A stretch of 64,000 nucleotides of DNA from Bacillus sp. 2B10 (GTDB lineage Bacteria > Pseudomonadota > Alphaproteobacteria > Sphingomonadales > Sphingomonadaceae). Location: assembly GCA_003946805.1 (NCBI GenBank), contig RPSH01000002.1:1-64000 (forward strand), given 5' to 3'. Made by a program: the position numbers and the translations under genes. Of this stretch, positions 7,769 through 17,800 are shown in pieces (position 1 is the stretch's first letter; each line of letters opens with the position of its first letter). The notes below the pieces were generated by a model that saw nothing but the letters and a program-made list of their open reading frames with translations, had not been told where the DNA came from and ran no database searches.

Positions 7769-9147
7769 GTCGCTTGATCGTCATCTCGAACCGGGTGCAG
7801 GCCCCGCAGCCGGGCACCGGCGGCGGTGCGCAGGGCGGCCTCGCCGTCGCGCTGAACGCCGCGCTGGCCGAAGAGGACGGTATCTGGTTCGGCTGGTCGG
7901 GGGATACCAGCGACAATCGCGAGCTGCGCTTCCAGACCTATGGCGGCGTGACCAGCGCGGTGATGGATCTGTCCGAACAGGACGTCGAGGAATATTACGA
8001 CGGCTATGCCAACCGGACGCTGTGGCCGCTGTTCCACTACCGGCTCGACCTGACCGAGTTCGAACGCGATTTCCAGGGCGGCTACGAACGCGTCAACCGC
8101 GTGTTCGGCGAACGCATCGGCCCGCATATCGAACCCGACGACCTGATCTGGGTCCATGACTATCACATGATCCCGCTCGGCTGGGTATTGCGCCAGCAGG
8201 GCGTGACCAACCGCATGGGCTTCTTCCTCCACATCCCGTGGCCGCCGCGCCGGCTGCTGACCGCGCTGCCCGACCATCGCCGGATGGTGGAGGCGCTGTT
8301 CGCCTATGACGTGGTGGGGTTCCAGAACGAGGAATGGCTCGACAGCTTCTTCAACTATGTCCGCGAGGAGATGGGCGGGTCGATCGACGGCAATTCGGTG
8401 ACGGTCGGCGGCCGCACGATCTGTGCGATCAGCTGCCCGATCGGGATCGAGGCAAAGGACTTCATGGCCGGCGCGAACGGACCCGTCGCCAAGGCGGCGC
8501 AGCTCAACCAGCTCGAGAGCGCGGTCGGGCGCAGCCTGATCGTCGGCGTCGACCGGCTGGACTATTCGAAGGGGCTGCCCGAACGCTTCGCCGGCTACGA
8601 ACGCTTCCTGCAGAACCATCCCGACCGGCGCGCGCTGGTGTATCTGCTGCAGATCGCCCCGCCGTCGCGCACCGCGGTGCAGACGTACCGCGACATCCGC
8701 AACACGCTGGAACAGATGTCGGGGCGGATCAACGGCGCCTATGCCGATACCGACTGGGTGCCGATCCGCTATGTGAACAAGGGCTATCCGCGCGAGGTGC
8801 TGGCCGGCATCTACCGTGCGGCGCGCATCGGGCTGGTCACGCCCTTGCGCGACGGCATGAACCTGGTCGCGAAGGAATATGTCGCGGCACAGGACCCGCG
8901 CGATCCCGGCGTGCTGATCCTGTCGCGCTTCGCCGGCGCCGCGCAGCAGCTGTCGGTCGGCGCGATCCTCATTAACCCCTACAGCGCCGAGGATATCGCC
9001 GACGGCATCGACAAGGCGCTGCGGATGCCGCGCGCCGAACGGATCGACCGGTGGCAGGCGATGATCGACAATGTCGTCGAGGAAGATGTGATCTGGTGGC
9101 GCAAGCGGTTCATCGACGCGCTGACGGCGGAGCCGAACGCGGCCTGA
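7765..9147 (+). CDS. otsA: Trehalose-6-phosphate synthase (GT20)
   Basis: Predicted 460-residue glycosyltransferase family 20 enzyme transferring glucose from a nucleotide sugar to glucose 6-phosphate. Motifs seen are the N-terminal LIVISNRV, WVHDYHMIPL (His131), FFLHIPWPP and the donor-site segment VDRLDYSKGLPERF (Asp263). Near the end is ATPLRDGMNLVAKEYVA-like sequence. The start at 7765 overlaps the GH15 stop; an ATG 15 nt upstream at 7750 is less likely. It is the last gene of the otsB-GH15-otsA operon. An IS30 fragment begins shortly after its stop. Confidence 0.96.
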   Translation: MSRLIVISNRVQAPQPGTGGGAQGGLAVALNAALAEEDGIWFGWSGDTSDNRELRFQTYGGVTSAVMDLSEQDVEEYYDGYANRTLWPLFHYRLDLTEFERDFQGGYERVNRVFGERIGPHIEPDDLIWVHDYHMIPLGWVLRQQGVTNRMGFFLHIPWPPRRLLTALPDHRRMVEALFAYDVVGFQNEEWLDSFFNYVREEMGGSIDGNSVTVGGRTICAISCPIGIEAKDFMAGANGPVAKAAQLNQLESAVGRSLIVGVDRLDYSKGLPERFAGYERFLQNHPDRRALVYLLQIAPPSRTAVQTYRDIRNTLEQMSGRINGAYADTDWVPIRYVNKGYPREVLAGIYRAARIGLVTPLRDGMNLVAKEYVAAQDPRDPGVLILSRFAGAAQQLSVGAILINPYSAEDIADGIDKALRMPRAERIDRWQAMIDNVVEEDVIWWRKRFIDALTAEPNAA

Positions 9148-9164
9148 GCTGACCTCACCGTCGC

Positions 9165-9526
9165 CCCGGCGCTGGTCGTTGGTGCGCCTGAGCTGGGCAT
9201 GGACGAAGCGGTAGATCGTCTCGTGGCTGATGACCGGGTGCCCTGCCTCACGGCGCAAGCGACCCGAGACCTGCTCGGGCGACCAGCCAGTGGCGAGACG
9301 ATCGAGGATGGTCTCGCGCAACGCGTCCTCGCGCTCCAGGCGACAGCCGCGCCAGCGGCGTGCCGCAGGCGGTGTCCGGGCATAAGCGGGCCGGTAGCCG
9401 ATCTTTGCGCCGGCATTGCGCCTCAACTCGCGCGAGACGGTCGACGGCTCGCGATCCAGAGCTGCAGCGATCTGCCGGAGCGATCGAACAGCGTTCCTCA
9501 AGCGTGAGCTGGCAGTAAGTCGACAT
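9165..9526 (-). pseudogene. IS30 transposase N-terminal fragment
   Basis: On the minus strand the start MSTYCQLTLEER is followed by a frameshift. IS30 sequence continues in another frame: SLRQIAAALDREPSTVSREL (the HTH region), GYRPAYA, then GWSPEQVSGRLRREAGHPVI and ISHETIYRFVHAQLRRTND. It then stops abruptly near 9165, next to the otsA stop. The whole DDE catalytic core is missing. It shows what the first remnant's WSPEQ region should look like without the palindrome. Confidence 0.85.
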
Positions 9527-9527
9527 G

Positions 9528-9564
9528 GCAGCACCTGTCTCAGGTGCTGCACTTCGTTTGTGAA
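9528..9564 (-). mobile_element. IS30-type left terminus with hairpin before the transposase start
   Basis: The terminal repeat (minus strand TTCACAAACGAAGTGCA, 9548-9564) matches the left end of the remnant at 4017. Adjacent to it GCAGCACCTG and CAGGTGCTGC (9528-9550) form a perfect 10-bp stem with loop TCT, placed 2 nt before the transposase ATG. Such a hairpin could limit translation from outside transcripts, a device known for several IS elements. Here the element is dead. Confidence 0.7.
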
Positions 9565-9663
9565 CTCAGGCCCGGGTCAGGTCCGGGATGACGGTGAGGG
9601 GAGGGGGCTCTTACCCATCCAAGGGGTGGCGAACCCCCGCCGCACGCTTTATGCACACCACCC

Positions 9664-10539
9664 ATGACAGCCCGGATCATCGACGGAAAAGCCTTCGCCG
9701 CCACGTTGCGCGCGCGGGTCGCCACCCATGCCGCCGCCTTCGCGGACACCGCCGGCCGTCCCGCCGGCCTCGCGGTCGTGCTGGTCGGCGAGGATGCGGC
9801 CTCGTCGGTCTATGTCCGCTCGAAGGGCAAGGCGACGCGCGAGGCGGGCATGGCCAGCTTCGAACACCGCCTGCCAGCCGACGTGGCGCAGGACGAGCTG
9901 ATCGCACTGGTCGAACGGCTCAACGCCGATCCCGCGGTCGACGGCATCCTCGTCCAGCTGCCGCTGCCCAAACATCTCGACAGCGACGCGGTGCTGCTGA
10001 CGATCGATCCCGAAAAGGATGTCGACGGCTTCCACCCGGTCAATGCCGGGCGGCTGGCGACCGGGCTGCCGGGCATGGTGCCGTGCACCCCTTATGGTTG
10101 CCTGTTGCTTTTGCGCGACGTGCTGGGCGACCTGTCGGGGCTGGACGCGGTGGTGGTCGGGCGGTCGAACATCGTCGGCAAGCCGATGGCGGCGCTGCTG
10201 ACCGCCGCGAGCTGCACCGTCACCATCGCCCATTCGCGCACCCGCGACCTCGCCGACCATGTCCGCCGTGCCGATATCGTCGTCGCCGCCGTCGGTCGCG
10301 CGAACTTCGTGCGCGGCGACTGGCTGAAGCCCGGTGCAACCGTCATCGACGTCGGCATCAACCGCACCGACGGGGGCCTTGTCGGCGATGTCGACTTCGC
10401 CCCGGCCGTTGCGGTGGCGGGTGCGATCACCCCGGTGCCCGGCGGCGTCGGCCCGATGACCATCGCGTGCCTGCTGCGCAACACGCTGGTCGCCGCGCAT
10501 CGCCGGGAAGGCATCGCTTTCGACGACAAGACGCTATGA
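9664..10539 (+). CDS. folD: Bifunctional methylenetetrahydrofolate dehydrogenase/cyclohydrolase
   Basis: Predicted 291-residue cytoplasmic enzyme converting 5,10-methylene-THF to 5,10-methenyl-THF (NADP-linked) and then to 10-formyl-THF. It supplies one-carbon units for purines and formylmethionine. Motifs: YVRSKGKA with the catalytic Lys, the FolD signature [22 protein letters not shown], the nucleotide-binding [11 protein letters not shown], and the C-terminal [10 protein letters not shown]. Full length for the family. Its TGA overlaps the ATG of marC, so the two genes are cotranscribed. The upstream 100 bp holds a short REP-like stretch. Confidence 0.97.
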   Translation: MTARIIDGKAFAATLRARVATHAAAFADTAGRPAGLAVVLVGEDAASSVYVRSKGKATREAGMASFEHRLPADVAQDELIALVERLNADPAVDGILVQLPLPKHLDSDAVLLTIDPEKDVDGFHPVNAGRLATGLPGMVPCTPYGCLLLLRDVLGDLSGLDAVVVGRSNIVGKPMAALLTAASCTVTIAHSRTRDLADHVRRADIVVAAVGRANFVRGDWLKPGATVIDVGINRTDGGLVGDVDFAPAVAVAGAITPVPGGVGPMTIACLLRNTLVAAHRREGIAFDDKTL

Positions 10540-11156
10540 TCGAGCTGTTCGTCTCGTCGCTCATCACCTTCTTCGTGGTGATCGACCCGCCGGGCTGCGC
10601 GCCGATCTATGCCGGCCTCACCACCGGCGCGTCCGACGTGCAGCGGCGTGCGATGGCGATCCGCGCGGTCGGCATCGCCACCGCGATCCTGCTGGTCTTC
10701 GCGCTGTTCGGACAGGCGCTGCTCAAGGCGCTGGGCATCAGCCTCGACAGCTTCCGCATCGCCGGCGGCATCATGCTGTTCCTGATCGCGCTGGAAATGG
10801 TGTTCGAAAAGCGGACCCAGCGCCGCGAGGATCGCGCGCAGAAGATCATCGAGACGCCGGAGGTCGAGGACGTGTCGACCTTCCCCATGGCGATGCCGAT
10901 GATCGCCGGGCCGGGGTCGATCGCATCGGTCATGCTGCTGATGAGCCAGGTCGGCGACTGGACGGCGCGCGCGGTCGTGCTGGGGGCGCTCGGCACCATC
11001 CTGCTGATGACGCTGCTCGCGCTCCTTGCCGCGGGTCCGATCATGCAGTTGCTGGGCGCGCGGATCGAGGCGGTCATCACCCGGCTGCTCGGCGTGCTGC
11101 TGGCGGCGCTGGCCGCACAGTTCGTGATCGACGGGCTGCGCGCCAGTTTCCTGTGA
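10536..11156 (+). CDS. MarC/UPF0056 family inner-membrane protein
   Basis: Predicted 206-residue integral membrane protein with about six hydrophobic helices. It begins [20 protein letters not shown], the typical MarC start (helix with the IDP-x-G segment). The conserved loop [14 protein letters not shown] sits at mid-protein. Despite the old link with multiple antibiotic resistance, the function of this family is unresolved. It overlaps folD by ATGA. That coupling is positional and gives no direct clue to substrate. Confidence 0.92.
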   Translation: MIELFVSSLITFFVVIDPPGCAPIYAGLTTGASDVQRRAMAIRAVGIATAILLVFALFGQALLKALGISLDSFRIAGGIMLFLIALEMVFEKRTQRREDRAQKIIETPEVEDVSTFPMAMPMIAGPGSIASVMLLMSQVGDWTARAVVLGALGTILLMTLLALLAAGPIMQLLGARIEAVITRLLGVLLAALAAQFVIDGLRASFL

Positions 11157-11176
11157 TGTCGATACGCCCGTATTCA

Positions 11177-11214
11177 TTTCGTGGTGTTGCTTATTCGTTA
11201 CACCCGATACGAAA
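11177..11214. promoter_or_regulatory. Imperfect inverted repeat upstream of TonB receptor 1
   Basis: TTTCGTGGTGT (11177-11187) pairs with ACACC (11200-11204) and ACGAAA (11209-11214), with a 4-nt bulge. It follows the marC stop and lies in a locally AT-richer 195-bp spacer that must hold the receptor promoter. It could be an operator or a weak terminator; it has no T-run. Confidence 0.35.
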
Positions 11215-11351
11215 GTGTGATTCAATCCTGCTATACGTATTTACAGTCGTCGTACGATAGCCCGATACCTTGGGACGTGAACCGAGCCTTTCAGGGAGGC
11301 GAGGGGACTGTCCAAAAGCCTGAAAAGGCGGAAAAACAAGGGCTCCTACGA

Positions 11352-14300
11352 ATGATTGCTACCATGATGCGCGCATCGCTGCGTCGCGGCACCGCCTTGT
11401 CGGTGATCGCCACCGCCGGCCTCTTCGCCGCGCCGGCCTTTGCGCAGGACGTCGCTCCCGCGGGCACCACCGTTCCCGTGCCGCAGACGCCGGAAGCCGA
11501 CACGACGCAGGATATCGTCGTCACCGGTTCGATCCTGCGCGGCGCCGACAGCGGCATCTCGCCGGTCACCACGCTGACCGCGGAAAACCTCGACGCGCGC
11601 GGCATCAACACGGTGCAGGACGCGATCCAGCTGCTGTCGTCGAACAACGGCCCGGCGCTGACCAACTCGTTCACCGCCAACGGCGCGTTCGCCGGCGGTG
11701 CATCGGCGGTCTCGCTGCGCGGCCTGTCGACCAGCTCGACGCTGGTGCTGTTCGACGGCCTGCGCGCCGCCTACTACCCGCTCGCCGACGACGGTTCGCG
11801 TAACTTCGTCGACCTGAACACCATCCCCGACGACATCGTCGACCGCGTCGAAGTGCTGCGCGACGGCGCGTCGTCGAGCTACGGCGCCGACGCGATCGCG
11901 GGCGTGGTCAACATCATCACGAAGCGCGCGTTCAACGGCGTTTCGGGCCGCGTCGAAGCCGGCATCTCGGAAGACGGCGTCGCCGCGAACCAGCGCATCA
12001 CGCTGACCGCCGGCACCGGCGATCTCGATGAAAAGGGCTACAACGCCTATATCAGCGGCTTCTATTTCCGCAGCGAAGGCGTGAAGAACCGCGACCTGCC
12101 GGGCCTGTTCGCCACCGACGACCAGCGCAGCATCGGCGGTCCGAACGGCGTGTTCAACGGCCAGAACGCCGCCGGCGAAATCAACGGCTTCAACGTCGGC
12201 AGCACCTTCTACGTCCGTCCGGGCACGTCGGGCCGCTACCAGATCCTCAACCCGGGCGCTGGTTGCTTTGCCGGACCTTCGGTCACGCCGACCGCTGCCG
12301 ACCTGGTCCGTGTCAACGCAGCGGGCCAGCCGGTCAACGCGGCACTGCCGGTTTCGAACGTCTGCCAGGAAGACTTCACCTACAACTACGGCAACGTGAC
12401 GCCGGACATCGAACGCTTCGGCGGTTCGGCACGCGTCACCGCCAAGGTAGGCGATTCGTCGGAAGCGTTCCTGTCGGTCAACTTCCAGCAGACCCGTTCG
12501 AGCTATTACGGTTCGACCGGCACGATCCGCGGCAATGCGCCGACCGGCATCCTGTTCCCGCAATTCTCGACCTCGTCGGGCGCAGCGACCTTCGCACCCG
12601 GCTCGGCCATCCTGACGCTGCCGGTATTCGTCTGCGCCGCGCGGGTGAACTGCACCGCGGCCAATGGTCGCCTGAACCCGAACAACCCGTTCGCCGCCGC
12701 CGGCCAGACCGCGCAGATCCTCGGCCGCAACCAGGAACTGCAGTATAACGAGACGCGCAGCCGCGTGTATCGTGCCGCCTTCGGCCTGTCGGGCACGATC
12801 TTCAGCGACATCGACTACAACTTCAACGCGACCGCAATGCACACCGACCTGCGTCGTACGCAGGACGGCTACGTCTTCATCCAGAACCTGCTGAACGTCA
12901 TCGCCGACGGGTCGTACAACTTCGTCAACCCGGGCCAGAACAGCCAGGCGGTGAAGGACTATGTCACCCCGGTGAACATCACCGACGCGTCGTCGGATCT
13001 GTACCAGGCGCAGGTGACCTTCACGAAGTCGCTGTTCGAACTGCCCGGCGGTCCGCTGCAGCTCGGCGTCGGCGGGTCGATCTTCTACGAAGCGGTCGAC
13101 GCGCCCAGCGCCAACCCGGACACCAATGGCCCGGCGCAGCGCTACTTCACGATCAACGCGTTCGGTACCGAAGGCAATCGTACCGTCAGTTCGGCCTTCG
13201 GTGAAATCCAGGCGCCGATCTTCGACATGCTCGATGTCAACCTGTCGGGGCGCTACGATCACTATTCGAGCGGTCAGAGCAACTTCTCGCCGAAGGCAGG
13301 GGCCCGGTTCAAGCCGTTCCGCCAGCTGACGATCCGCGGCACGTGGTCGCGCGGTTTCCGTATCCCGAGCTTCGCGGAAGCCAACGCGCTGCCGACGACG
13401 GGCTATGTCAGCCAGTCGATCGCCAACGTGCCGGCCAGCTTCCGTGCGCAGTACGGCGCGGCCTGTGCCAACGATGCGACGGCATCGACCGCGTGCCCGA
13501 CCTATCTGACCGCCTATTCGATCGGGTCGACCACGCTCGCCTCGCCGAACCTGCAGCCGGAAAAGTCGCGCAGCTTCACCGCCGGCGTGCAGTTCACCCC
13601 GATCCCGAACTTCACGTTCACGGTCGACTACTTCAACATCAAGAAGACCGGCGCGATCACCTCGCCGTCGAACGCTGCCGCGATCGCCGCCTATTATGCA
13701 GGTCAGCCAATCCCGGCCGGGTTCAACGTCATTCCGGACGCCCCGGACGTCAACCTGCCCAACGGCCGCCCGCGTATCGGCTTCGTCGAATCGCAGCTGA
13801 TCAACTCCGACACGATCACTTCGGAAGGTCTCGACTTCGGTCTGACCGGCCGCGTCGACTTCGGTGGCTTCCAGTGGCGGACCGCGGCGAATGCCAGCCT
13901 GCTGCTCGAACTCAGCACGACCTTCCCGGACGGTTCGAAGGAAACCTATGTCGACACGCTCGGCAACTTCAACCTGACGGCGGGCAACGGCACGTTCAAG
14001 TGGCGCGGCAACTGGTCGAACACCTTCTCGTTCGACCGCGTCGACGTGACCGGCACCGTGAACTACGTCTCGGGCTACGACCTTTCGGCGGAAGACCAGG
14101 GTGGCGACTATCGCGACTGCTCGCTGGCGCCGGAATATGTCGACTGCCGCGTGAAGAGCTACATCACGGCCGACATGAACGTCAGCTTCAACGTCAACGA
14201 CAAGGTCACCTTCTACGTCAACGCGTTGAACATCTTCGACCGGCTCCCGCCGCTCGACGTGGTCACCTACGGCGCGCACCTCTACAACCCGGTCCAGGGC

Positions 14301-14354
14301 GGCAACGGCATCTTCGGCCGCAGCTTCCGCGCCGGTGCGAAGTTCGGCTTCTAG
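11352..14354 (+). CDS. TonB-dependent outer-membrane receptor 1
   Basis: Predicted 1000-residue receptor. A signal peptide ends at AAPAFA-QD. It is followed by a TonB box-like QDIVVTGS, a plug domain (LDARGINTVQDAIQLL, LRGLSTSSTLVLFDG, SYGADAIAGVVNIITKR) and a long beta-barrel. The barrel closes with GRSFRAGAKFGF, ending in the Phe favoured for outer-membrane insertion. It belongs to the large sphingomonad receptor group without an extra signalling domain. The substrate (iron complex, sugar or peptide) cannot be told. The ATG at 11352 is the first in frame after the spacer; one at 11364 is also possible. It lies in tandem with receptor 2 but has its own terminator. Confidence 0.94.
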   Translation: MIATMMRASLRRGTALSVIATAGLFAAPAFAQDVAPAGTTVPVPQTPEADTTQDIVVTGSILRGADSGISPVTTLTAENLDARGINTVQDAIQLLSSNNGPALTNSFTANGAFAGGASAVSLRGLSTSSTLVLFDGLRAAYYPLADDGSRNFVDLNTIPDDIVDRVEVLRDGASSSYGADAIAGVVNIITKRAFNGVSGRVEAGISEDGVAANQRITLTAGTGDLDEKGYNAYISGFYFRSEGVKNRDLPGLFATDDQRSIGGPNGVFNGQNAAGEINGFNVGSTFYVRPGTSGRYQILNPGAGCFAGPSVTPTAADLVRVNAAGQPVNAALPVSNVCQEDFTYNYGNVTPDIERFGGSARVTAKVGDSSEAFLSVNFQQTRSSYYGSTGTIRGNAPTGILFPQFSTSSGAATFAPGSAILTLPVFVCAARVNCTAANGRLNPNNPFAAAGQTAQILGRNQELQYNETRSRVYRAAFGLSGTIFSDIDYNFNATAMHTDLRRTQDGYVFIQNLLNVIADGSYNFVNPGQNSQAVKDYVTPVNITDASSDLYQAQVTFTKSLFELPGGPLQLGVGGSIFYEAVDAPSANPDTNGPAQRYFTINAFGTEGNRTVSSAFGEIQAPIFDMLDVNLSGRYDHYSSGQSNFSPKAGARFKPFRQLTIRGTWSRGFRIPSFAEANALPTTGYVSQSIANVPASFRAQYGAACANDATASTACPTYLTAYSIGSTTLASPNLQPEKSRSFTAGVQFTPIPNFTFTVDYFNIKKTGAITSPSNAAAIAAYYAGQPIPAGFNVIPDAPDVNLPNGRPRIGFVESQLINSDTITSEGLDFGLTGRVDFGGFQWRTAANASLLLELSTTFPDGSKETYVDTLGNFNLTAGNGTFKWRGNWSNTFSFDRVDVTGTVNYVSGYDLSAEDQGGDYRDCSLAPEYVDCRVKSYITADMNVSFNVNDKVTFYVNALNIFDRLPPLDVVTYGAHLYNPVQGGNGIFGRSFRAGAKFGF

Positions 14355-14378
14355 GCGCACCACCATCGCAGCCTTTGC

Positions 14379-14411
14379 GGGCCGCTTCCCAACCGGGAAG
14401 CGGCCCTTTTT
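14379..14411 (+). terminator. Rho-independent terminator of TonB receptor 1
   Basis: GGGCCGCTTCCC (14379-14390), loop AACC, GGGAAGCGGCCC (14395-14406), then TTTTT. This is a perfect 12-bp stem 24 nt after the receptor stop codon. It separates the two receptor transcription units. Confidence 0.93.
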
Positions 14412-14845
14412 GTGTCCGGCGGGGTGGCCCCATCAAATCCGATCGTTCGGTATCTGTGTCGTGGATCGGTGCGGCAAGGTGACCATCGATTCGTGCAAGG
14501 CCGGGGCAGTTTTCGCAGTCAGTATCATATCGGGCCGCTCAGCGGAGTGGTGAATTGCTCTACGAAGCCGATACTCAATGTATTTTGCATATCGTTAATC
14601 AAAAAAAGATATGCAAAACCAGGGCATATAAATATCAATGTGATCTATAGCTTCTTGAGTAAGAGCAGATAGATAAAAGCAATACAGTTGTATTTAACGG
14701 ATGAAATATCCACTGTTACTAAAAAACCACGTCATTATGATTTCGTTTCATTGCAGCGTGCTACCGATTGCTAACTAAGTTTTTTGCTCACTAGTCTTGC
14801 AATGTGGCACCGTCATTGCGGTGTGGTGAGGGAACAGGGAAAAAA
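14412..14845. other. AT-rich intergenic spacer upstream of TonB receptor 2
   Basis: About 430 bp without a convincing gene. From roughly 14560 to 14800 the DNA is strikingly AT-rich against a very GC-rich background. It contains a perfect 11-bp inverted repeat, TTTTGCATATC (14583-14593) and GATATGCAAAA (14608-14618), with a 14-nt AT-rich loop. This spacer must hold the promoter of receptor 2 and is a good candidate for regulator binding. A short open frame at 14412-14672 lacks codon bias and a ribosome site. Confidence 0.7.
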
Positions 14846-17800
14846 ATGAAGCAAACCGTGCGTGCCACCTTGTTGGCATCGACGTTGATAATCGGGTTCG
14901 CAGCGCCGGCGATGGCGCAGGACGTGCCGGCTACCGCCGGTGCCGATGCGGGCGACGATGCGATCGTCGTCACCGGATCGCGCATCGCGCGTCCGAACCT
15001 GGTATCGAACAGCCCGATCAAGGTCGTGACCGGCGACCAGACCGTCGCTAACGCCGACATCACGCTCGACACCTACCTGAACACGCTACCCGGCGTGAAC
15101 CCGGCGGGTACGACGACGTCGAACAATCCCGGCAACGGCGGCCAGGCGAATATCGATCTTCGCGGCCTCGGCGCGAACCGCAATCTGGTGCTGATCGACG
15201 GTCGCCGCGCAATGGTGTCGGCGTCGAACCAGACGGTCGATATCAACACGATCCCGCAGGCGCTGATCGATCGCATCGACGTCATCACCGGTGGTGCCGG
15301 CGCGACCTACGGCGCCGACGCCGTCGCAGGCGTTGTGAACATCATTACAAAGCGCGACTTCAAGGGCCTCGACGCCCGCGTGTCCTACGCCAACTCGGTG
15401 CCGTACACCGATGCGCGCGAGTATCAGTTCTCGGCAGTCGCCGGATACAACTTCGCCGACGATCGCGGCAATATCACCATCGGCGGCGATTATTCGCAGC
15501 GTCAGGGGCTTATCAAGAGCCAGCGCGCCTTCGCCGCGAATGCGACCGCAACCACGTCGTTCCTGCCCGAAGGCCTGTATGCCCCGTCGGGCAACGCCCC
15601 GACCCAGGCGGCGATCGACTCTTATTTCGCGCAGTTCGGTGCGGCGGCCGGTTCGGTCGCGCGCGGCAGTTCGCTGATCGGCTTCAACAATGACGGCTCG
15701 CTGTTCTCGCGCGGCGTGTTCAACAGCCCGGCGAACGTCGTCAATTTCCGCTATCCGATCGACACCGCGGTCAATGCCAACCTGTTCCCCGACGTCTATT
15801 CGTACAATTTCGACGCGGTGAACATCCTGACGCTGCCACTCGAGCGCAAGTCGGCGTTTGCCAAGACACGCTTCGAGATTACCGACCACATCGAAGCGTT
15901 CGTGCAGGGCAATTACGCCAGCTACAACGCTACGACCGCGCTCGCGCCGACGCCGATCCCGACCGTAGCTGCGCAGTCGCTGTCCGGCACCAACCCGATC
16001 CGCGTGAAGACCGCGCTGATTCCGACCGGCGGATCGGTCACCAGCAACCAGCTGATCATTCCGGTCAGCAACCCGTTCATCCCGGCTGCCTTCCGCGCGC
16101 TGCTGGCGACACGGACCGGCGATAACGCGAATCTGGTCGGCAGCGGCGCGACCGAGCCGTTCCTGATGCGGCAGCGCACGCTGGCGGCGGGTCTGCGTGA
16201 ATCGCGGTACGACAACGAAGTCTACCAGATCGTCGGTGGCCTGCGCGGCGACCTGACCGACTGGCTGCGCTACGAAGCATCGTACAGCTACGGCAAGACG
16301 GTCATCACGCAGACGCAGAGCGGGAACATCGATACCCAGCGGCTGCAGAACATGCTGGAAGCCGCGGACGGCGGTAACAGCCTGTGCGCCGGCGGTTTCA
16401 ATCCGTTCGGTCGCCAGCCGCTGAGCGAGGCGTGCATCACCTATCTGTCGGTGAATGCCACGCTGCAAACCTCGTTCACCCAGCGTATTGCGCAAGGGTA
16501 CCTGACTGCCGACCTCGCCGAACTGCCCGGCGGCACCGTCACTGCGGTCGCCGGTATCGAAAGCCGCAAGTTCCGTTACGACTTCGATCCGGGTGCGCTG
16601 AGCGGCCCGATCTCGGGCTTCAACGCGCAGAACCCGGCCGGCGGAACCAACAACTTCACCGACTATTTCGGCGAAGTCCTGCTGCCGTTCGTCAAAGATG
16701 CGGCATGGGCAAAGACGCTCGAACTGTCGCTGGGCGTGCGCGCCTCGCGCAACTCGGTGCGTGACACGGTCAAGGGCATTGACGGCCGCAGCGGCACCGA
16801 CTGGTCGTACAAGGCCGAACTGACCTATGCGCCGATCGACGAAGTCCGTCTGCGCGGCAGCTACCAGCGTGCGGTTCGTGCGCCGAACTTCGCTGAACTG
16901 TTCGACGGCGGCGGAAACAACCCGCAATATTTCGACCCCTGCTCGGTCACCAGCACGGCACGCACCGGTGCGGCTGCGGCCCAGCTGGCCACCCTGTGCG
17001 CCAATACCGGCGTCGGATCGCCCGGTTCGTTCGTCCAGACGCCGGGTACGCAGATTTCGCTGGAAGTCGCAGGCAACACCAATCTTAAGCCGGAAACGGC
17101 CGACACCTTCACCGGCGGCGTCGTGTTCAGCGGCTTCTCGGGTGGTCTCCGTCGTCTGCGCGCATCGGTCGATTACTACAACATCAAGATCAAGGACGTG
17201 ATCCTCTCGCCGGATCCGAATCTGCTGGTCGCCGATTGCTATAACTACTTCGGTCGCAACTCGAACTACAGCGCGACGCAGAACAGCTGCACCTTCCTGG
17301 TCCGCGCGGGCGGCGAAGTCCTGGGCGTCGGCGCCAATGGTGGCGATCCGTTCCCGGGCATCAATGGCGGTTTCGTCAAGACGTCCGGTATCGACTTCCA
17401 GCTCGGCTATGGCTTCGACCTGCCGTTCCTGGGTGATGGCGCGGCCCTCACCACCGATCTGCTCGCGACCCGCGTGATCGACTACAAGCAGAAGGAGTTC
17501 ACCGACCTTCCCGCGATCGATTACAACGGGACCGTCGCGTTCTTCGGTGCGGGCTTGGGTGCGTCGTCGCCGAAGTGGCGTGGTACGCTGAACACCTCGC
17601 TGGCGTTCAGCAAGGAACTCTCGTTCGTCAGCCGTATCCGTTACATTGACAAGATGGAGAACCGGGCATCGCGTATCTATCTCGGCGAGCGTTCGTTCAC
17701 CGGCGCCGAAGCGGTGTGGTATTTCGATTTCAGCATTGCGGCCGAGATCGAGAACATGACGCTGCGTCTGGGCGTCAACAACGCCTTCGATCGCAAGCCG

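Noticed and set aside
11346..14366. Minus-strand open frame of 1006 codons across TonB receptor 1
   Set aside because: Exact shadow of the receptor gene. Arg/Asp/Val-rich without family features, whereas the sense frame has a signal peptide, plug and barrel.
14412..14672. 86-codon plus frame in the AT-rich spacer
   Set aside because: No ribosome site and no GC third-position bias; mixes terminator and AT-rich DNA.
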